Positions 58,083 to 64,000 of a DNA stretch of 64,000 bases are shown here, piece by piece (the first letter of the stretch is position 1; each line of letters opens with the position of its first letter). The notes beneath the pieces are model-generated. The model was not told the origin of the DNA, made no database searches, and saw only the letters and a program-made list of their open reading frames with translations. The stretch spans positions 22,165,746 to 22,229,745 of the forward strand of contig CM023535.1 in the NCBI GenBank assembly GCA_013350335.1, in the 5' to 3' direction. The stretch is from Chimonanthus salicifolius. Lineage: Eukaryota > Streptophyta > Magnoliopsida > Laurales > Calycanthaceae. The translations under genes and the position numbers were made by a program.

Positions 58083-59398
58083 CGGAAGGCCGATGAGGGG
58101 GCGGCGTTCTTTGCAGATCTGGGTTAAACAAAAAACACGATCAGTTTGTGTAATTTTTTTTTTTTTTGTTTAAACTCTTGGGCAGACTGAAACCGAGCAA
58201 TAATCTTCAGCAGATGCGAAGTAGAAAATGGATTCGTGTCCTGTAGTTTTTTTTTTTTTTCTCGTTTTGCTGCAGAGTCTGGTTGGAGAGAAAGCAACAG
58301 ACGATCGATAACACAACCGGAGCCAAGAACACGCTGATGCGAACAGTGCCGGTGGAAACCAACCGGCTCCGGCGACGACAATCGGAGCCGGGGCAAACAA
58401 CTACTGTTGACGGTAGCAAAAAAAACGATCTCCAACAGGAACCAGATCTGGAAAAAAAAAAGAAAAAACAAATAGTGCAGATCTGAGAAGAACAGATCTG
58501 AGAAACCCGATCTGAAAGAACAGTCGGCGGTCGGCTGTGTGATGGGCCTTCAGAGACGACGCAGCAGTAGGCTGTGAGCTCAAGCGGCGGACGGCCAAGG
58601 GGCAGCCAAATCTGAAATCAGAACTGGCGACGGGATCGGATTCCTCTTCTTGCTGGTCTCTTGTGCTGGCTGCTACTGCTCCGTTTCCGGCAGTGCCTTC
58701 GGGTGCTGGTAGATCTGGGTTGCTTCTTCCCCTGTGCTTGTAGCTTCTCAGGTCTCTGCGATGTGAGTGGACTGAGATCTGAGCCGACGATGGCAGAGGG
58801 AAAATCGGCAAAGACCGTCTTGGCAAGGGCACAGGTGCAAACAGCAGATCTGAGATCTGGGCAGCAGCGGAGATGAATCGGCTGGCGCCGGTGGCGTCAG
58901 CGAAGAACTCAGGCAGCAGCGGGATTGGAGGCCCGCAGTGAGGGTGATATCAGATCAGTAGGGCAGCAGAAGCCGATCGGAGGCGAAGCAAACAGCGACG
59001 GCGAAAGATGGAAATCCCCTTTCTACGGGAGTCTGAAATCCAGACTGGAGAACCAGAGAACGAGAGCTGGAACAGAGCAGTGAGTAAGCAGAAACACCTA
59101 CCTCTCTGTGACGCCGGCGGTGGAAGTAAATCAGAGCGGAATCAAGTGAGACACCGCCTGTAACAGAGGTCGGCGATGGGCGGAAGCTGCAATGCCCGGC
59201 AGATCGGAAAATCTGAATGATGTGGCAGCGGTGAAACACCCAATGGAAAGCAGATCTGTAATCTTCGGCTGAGAGTAAGTGCTTCCCAGATCGGGAATAA
59301 GCAGGACAGCCGGATTTGTCTGTGACGTGGACAGATCGGGACACACCCCGACTAGACGGCAAGAGCCGATAATGTCTTCGATCCAGATCAAAGTCTGA
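58083..59398 (-). other. Copia 5' leader, about 1.3 kb
   Basis: The region between the primer binding site and the gag start is unusually long and GC-rich, with repeated CAGATCTG(A)GA motifs (for example near 58475-58515 and 58840-58860) and two poly(T)/poly(A) tracts. Several frames are open by chance; none is recognisable. It should hold packaging signals, but that is inferred from position only. Confidence 0.7.
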
Positions 59399-59407
59399 CT
59401 GATACCA
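59398..59407 (-). promoter_or_regulatory. Copia primer binding site
   Basis: On the minus strand TGGTATCAGT directly follows the 5' LTR. The first nine bases fit initiator tRNA-Met; the usual AGC continuation is changed to TCA. Confidence 0.85.
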
Positions 59408-59687
59408 TGTAGAAACATAAATCATACACCACAAATCATCGTAACACACGATTTACGTGGAAAACCCATAAGGGAAAAAACCACGAGAGAAAGAGAGTAT
59501 ATTATTTCACTGTATGTTTCTATGTACATCAAAGACATATTTATAAGAGAAAATACATGTATGAGTTCTATTTCGGACTCTGAGACCCCATTGAATTAGA
59601 ACTCTGTGACCCAATGGAGTTAGGACTCTGAGACCTAATGGGGTTAGGACTCAGAGTCCTACTCACCCTCTCTTTTCCATTTCAACA
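59408..59687 (-). repeat. Copia 5' LTR
   Basis: 280 bases, partner of 53644-53923, followed by the GAAGC duplication at 59688-59692. Confidence 0.93.
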
Positions 59688-59692
59688 GAAGC

Positions 59693-60430
59693 AAATTTTA
59701 AGAGGGCCAGGACACCTTGGTCTTAAAAAAAAATGATTAAGGGTCTTTATAATTACCTTTTAGAGGCTAAATCATTTTTGTAATAGGGTGAAAGCCTTTT
59801 TAGTAATTTAATAAAGGAATGGAAGAAAATCATTTCTAAAAGAGATTTGCTGTTAATGCAATTAAATTTGTAAAATGACCACTTGCACACTGATGTATGG
59901 TGTATTATTTCACACATCTACATCTAGGTATAGAGCCTTCCAAATGAGGTGACGGCGGATCTCATGGAAAAGATTTTTTTTTTTTTTAATGTTTGACTCA
60001 ATAAAAAATCATAGTTATTAAATTAATCAAGTTATATTTTTAAAGATAACAAGTTTTATAGATTGAAAGATTATTTAAACCATTTAAATTTGACAGAGAT
60101 TAAAAATGTATTCAATAAAAATGATTTTTTATGATTCATATATTTAAAGAAAGATTTGTTCACTCGAATCATCACCACTCTATTTGATGGGTCTTATCTC
60201 TGAGTATATAAAAAAAAAGAAGAGAGTCTTGAGTTCGACTTTCATTCTACTCTAAAGATCACTCCTTATAGAATTACATGATATACGTGAATCTCCCATA
60301 AAATTACATGTGTGGGTCTACTCTAAGAATTAATCAGATGATATCAGTCATAAAAAATGATTAAGTTGTAGGCTTAATGCCATATTATCGATCGATCATT
60401 TCTCTTTTAACGGATAAGATGGAAGGGCAT
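59693..60430. other. Gene-free interval with a SINE-like relic
   Basis: At about 60215-60345 GAGTTCGACTTTCATTCTACTC and later ACTCTAAGAATTAATCAGATGAT resemble the family 2 SINE relics. Nothing else is recognised. Confidence 0.4.
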
Positions 60431-60439
60431 TGTCGTCCG

Positions 60440-61200
60440 CTTGGAAACGGCATTCAAGAAGAAAAATAGCCGTTGGAAAGTTTTAACCTCTCTTCTTCCT
60501 TCTAATAAGGGAGGGCAAAATCAAGAAGCCAAAAAAATCTCAATACACCATCAATCTCTTAAAAGTAGAGAAGGAAAAACTCAAAAATTTCAGAAGGAAA
60601 GCATTATTCAACCCCATCATCCTTGTAAGTTTTCTTTTTTCTTGTCTTCTTCTTTTCGTTGATTTGCGGAGAGAGAAAAAAAGAGAGAGGCTTTCTTCGA
60701 TCTTTCTTATAATCCATTAACAGGGCTTTTTGACGCAGAACGAGAGGTAAGTCGAGAAAACCCCCCATTATTGAATGAATTGAGTTTTCCTCCTCTGTTC
60801 TCTCTCTCTGCTCTGTTTTATCCTCGGATTTCTTTTCTGCCGACGGTGAATGGTAGTGCCCTCGGAATTCTTCACGGCCCTCTCTGCCCCTTGGAAGAAG
60901 GTCGGAGTCCGGCTCGGACCAAAGAGCGTCGACGTCTGGCCATTGGCCGTCCGCCAGACCCATCGCCCAGAAGCTGCTACCCGGATCTCCAGAACACCAC
61001 CCGCTGCTAGTGCCGCCTGTTCCCTCAGAAGTTTCTCGTTCTCAGTTCCGCCGCCTCTCAAGTCTTCACCCAACTCAGATCTGTTTTCCATCTCGCCCAA
61101 CCGAACTGAACCAGCCCTTCCTCCTGCCTTTCTCCAATCGAATTAAACCCCTTTTCTTCACAATTCACTCAGCCGTGGATTCCACTTTGATCAGGTTTGA
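60440..61200 (+). other. Possible promoter/5' leader of a gene off the right edge
   Basis: From about 60440 the composition changes to pyrimidine-rich and then GC-rich sequence, as in plant 5' leaders. Donor-like CTT|GTAAGTTTTC (60624) with acceptor-like CATTAACAG (about 60723), and donor-like GAGAG|GTAAGTCG (about 60746), suggest leader introns. Open frames on both strands at 60768-61146 give no recognisable protein. No exon is seen downstream to 64000, so this is tentative. Confidence 0.3.
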
Positions 61201-62464
61201 CTAAACCATACCCAAATCCTTTAAAATCGATCCTCTGCTTCGTCATTTTAGCAGTTTCGTTGGAATAAAACTCTCATTTCTTTTTTTTTTTTCTGTGTAA
61301 AGGATTTTGGGATGGATTTTTCTTATCTTTCTTTTTGGTAGGTCCGAAATTAAAAGAAGTTCAGAAAATATTAACGTGAATATTGTATTAGAGGAGGGAA
61401 TGGGTTTCTTGTATTCTGGATTTTCCTGTAATACATGCATTGGATTTCCAGAGATGTCAATGAAAGAAATCTGGACTTCGGGTTTGACTGTTTTCTGATT
61501 TTGGGGAAAGAAAAAGTATATTACACAAACCAAAAGATAGATAGAGGATGGATTCTTTTCCTCTATAAATAGGTGTCTTTGAAAGATTTCAGTTTTGGGT
61601 GTTCCCTGTTTCTCAAAGACTTGAGTCCTCTACAATTGACATTTTTGGGTCTCTAGACTGCTTAATTATCCCACGACATTATTCATTTACTCCGCTCATT
61701 ACATTGGCACTGTTATCTTTTATTTCTTTTTTTGTAATGTCTGATCCATGTGACTTTGTTCCGGAGGAATAGAAATGGACCCCATAAAATTGAAATTGTT
61801 TACTGGAACTGTGAAATTCCTGTTCATGTGAAGAATGACTAGATTTTTAGCTTTTTTATATGGTGACTTACATTATAAAAGTTCCCTCTACTAAGGGCTT
61901 TAGTTTTCTTTTTATTCTTCTTTTTTTTTGTTAATATCTTGGATTGGTTGGGTTGCGTTTGCCCCTGCTTCTGCCCCTAGATGGGGCATAAGTAAGAAAT
62001 GTTAACCAAAGAATATGACCCTAGATGGGCACAGTATAAAATCTACTGAGCCTTTTTAATAAATTTAAACTTTGTTCTTTCTTGTCACTGCCCAAATTCT
62101 TGTTCAATATTGAGGTGTTCTTTTTTGTTAGTTCTGAATCTTCTCAAAAAGGTGTCTGGAAGCCTGATTTATACTTGACCTAGCCCCAAGTTGCAGTGAT
62201 GCAAAAGAACATGCATCAATTTCAGATTACTACTTAGTTGCTGAAACTCAAGTACTAGTTGTTTTTGGGTAAACCAACCTTTTTTTGTCTCTTCTCTCTC
62301 CCTTCTAGCCTACAATTTCAACTCTCTCTCATTCTCCCCAAAATCCCAAAGAATTTGAATCTCTTGGGATTCTACTGATAGAACTTCAGTAGTTATCAAG
62401 AGAAATTTGGATCCTCCCAGGTTTCATTCATGGAATCTCCCTAGTGTTCAATAGAAATTTGGAT

Positions 62465-62484
62465 CTCTCTCTCTCTCTCTCTCC
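62465..62484. repeat. (CT)n microsatellite
   Basis: About nine uninterrupted CT units. Confidence 0.85.
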
Positions 62485-62926
62485 AAAAGCCCAAAGAATT
62501 TGTTCCACTGGGGTTCTAATCAAACAATTCTCTAGTCTTCCAAGAGAAATAGGACACTTTGCATGTTTGTGGGCACTTTGGCAATCACCAAATGAAAGGA
62601 AGAGGCTGTAGATCAACTCCATCCAAAATTCAGCGTTGTCTAAGGTTTATAGCCATCCACAGGAACACCATTACGTGGTCAACTTTTACCTATCTGTTGA
62701 CTTCTAAGTTTAACTATCTATTTTGTGCCATAGATCAAATGGCTAGAACCTGAAGGGTGTATTAGAATTTGGCTAAACATTGGTGGGTTCTGTGTGGATC
62801 ATATTTTCCTTTAACTGTAAGGAACCTCTAGAATTGAACCTATATAGAAAGAGGCATTTTTATTGCATCCCTTTAATTTGTAGGACTTTGAAGCAATGTT
62901 TTTAAAATAAGACACTAAGAAATGAC

Positions 62927-63075
62927 CTATTATCCCATCATTTGCTAAAAAGAAGAAGAAGAAGAAGAAGAAGAACAAGAAGAATCTAACGTCCTATTAT
63001 CCCATCATTTGCTAAAAAGAAGAAGAAATAGATGATCTAAGAAGGACTTCTCAAAAAAAATAGATGATCTAAGAA
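62927..63075. repeat. AAG microsatellite within a tandem duplication
   Basis: CCTATTATCCCATCATTTGC followed by TAAAAAGAAGAAG occurs at about 62926 and 62992. The first copy has a longer AAG run. TAGATGATCTAAGAAGG is also repeated just after. Confidence 0.8.
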
Positions 63076-64000
63076 GGGGAAAAAAAAAGAACCCTTTCCA
63101 ACTTTTAATAGCCAATTGATCTAAGGCCTATGAAATATGGGTATAACTAAATCTGGTGTGCAGTTTATAGTCAATAACCTTAGTTTCAATAGTGGCCAAG
63201 TTGGATGGAATTGAGTTTTTCAGGCTTGTAGATCTACATGTCTACATGCCAATGGACTTCATAGACATGTCACATGTTCTTTACTCATGTTTTTTGCTGT
63301 TGGGACATGGAATTACTTAGTCTCCTAGAGAAAGATTCTAGCTCCGCCTCCAATACGTCCCTTACAAGAATACAATGGAAGAACCAATAGTTCCCGTCGT
63401 GGAAAAGCCCTCGCTCTAGCCTAACAAAACTACAAAATAGGAAGTGATACTGGAAACTGATGCCTTAACTAGGGTCTTAGGTATCTAGCATAGCATAGAA
63501 TGTTTTTTTTTTTTTTTACATGCCCTCTGTAGCCAATTCAAGAGAAATTATCCTTTGTGAACTGGTTCATTGTGAACCTGAGACTTTCTATAGGGGGTAA
63601 AAGGAGGAGGGGTATAGGAAAACATGGAAGAAAGGGATAAAGAAAAATATGATAGATAGTGGAGTGTCAAAAAGCATGGCTTTTTATAGGGCCAAATAGA
63701 GAAGTAGAACTTGAAAAGCCGACCCCAAATAGATGGGACTTGGAGCTTTGATGATGCAGATAAAGATGATATTAGATGGTGAGAATGAGTTTGATAGATC
63801 TCCCATTGAATAGGAAGTGTAACAAAATTCAACACGAAAAAATCATTCCAAGTGTGGTCTTAAAAGGCTAGAAAGATCTTCGCTCCACTTAATCCAACAG
63901 TGAGTTCATTCTAGAGTTCATACTGGGTACAGATCTGAATCTTTAGATGATAATATGAGGAGAAATATGATGTAAATATAAGCTCTATAAAAAGTTGGTG

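Larger units (their letters stand above)
53644..59687 (-). mobile_element. Ty1/copia LTR retrotransposon, full length
   Basis: 6044 bases between exact GAAGC duplications, with 280-bp LTRs at both ends. The element reads on the minus strand. The domain order protease, integrase, reverse transcriptase, RNase H defines Ty1/copia. The primer binding site and polypurine tract are in place. The gag-pol frame is broken by at least five stops and two frameshifts, so it cannot supply its own proteins, but it keeps the cis signals needed for mobilisation in trans. I do not assign a lineage. Confidence 0.95.
61201..64000. other. No gene recognised; microsatellites only
   Basis: Moderately AT-rich DNA without recognisable exons or element ends. 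It could be a long leader intron of a gene to the right, or intergenic. Features are a CT microsatellite at about 62465-62484 and an AAG-containing duplicated segment at about 62930-63025. Confidence 0.45.

Noticed and set aside
58124..59449. Several frames in the copia leader
   Set aside because: They lie between the primer binding site and gag, overlap on both strands and match no domain.
60768..61146. Open frames on both strands (about 100 residues each)
   Set aside because: GC-rich sequence opens frames by chance. The proteins are low in complexity and unrecognised, and a leader fits better. Not called as CDS.

Overview
This window is nuclear DNA of a flowering plant. It is AT-rich, has long gene-poor stretches, and carries plant-type LTR retrotransposons, tRNA-derived SINEs, MITEs and a Mutator-like element. 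The species cannot be told from the sequence alone.

Only two host genes are convincing. A C3HC4 RING-finger gene lies on the minus strand (14739-15557). LSM6, an Sm-like protein of the U6 snRNP and of cytoplasmic mRNA decay, lies on the plus strand (45631-45915) with a TATA box and a telo-box just upstream. Two weaker host candidates are a signal-peptide-like first exon (34436-34605) and a GC-rich leader-like region near 60.4-61.2 kb that may belong to a gene running off the right edge.

Layout. 1-7 kb: gene-free DNA with a MITE-like element and a three-unit tandem repeat. 7.1-12.05 kb: a SINE split by a 4.8-kb Ty3/gypsy-type long LTR. 12.1-27.2 kb: RING gene, then two pairs of duplicated noncoding blocks (12.1 with 21.1-22.6 kb; 16.4-20.9 with 23.0-26.0 kb). 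The members of each pair carry different insertions (LINE-like 3' end, TRIM, hAT MITE, other MITEs), so each partner shows an empty site for the other. A foldback element with alternating arms follows at 26.1-27.2 kb. 28.2-31.6 kb: a 3.4-kb LTR with a 5-bp target duplication and no internal region (probable solo LTR). 33.8-37.8 kb: MITE, candidate exon, SINE copy. 37.8-44.3 kb: a 6.46-kb Mutator-like element with ~515-bp terminal inverted repeats and two convergent, decayed genes. 45.5-46 kb: LSM6. 48.6-50.2 kb: deleted Ty3/gypsy remnant. 53.6-59.7 kb: a complete Ty1/copia element (280-bp LTRs, GAAGC target duplication) with a broken polyprotein. 60-64 kb: leader-like region, then noncoding DNA and microsatellites.

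The most unusual item is the Mutator-like element. Its transposase gene and a second unrelated gene converge on an inverted tandem-repeat array that could fold into a long hairpin, and its termini are built from palindromic GATCGATC-rich modules. The duplicated blocks are useful for ordering insertions in time.
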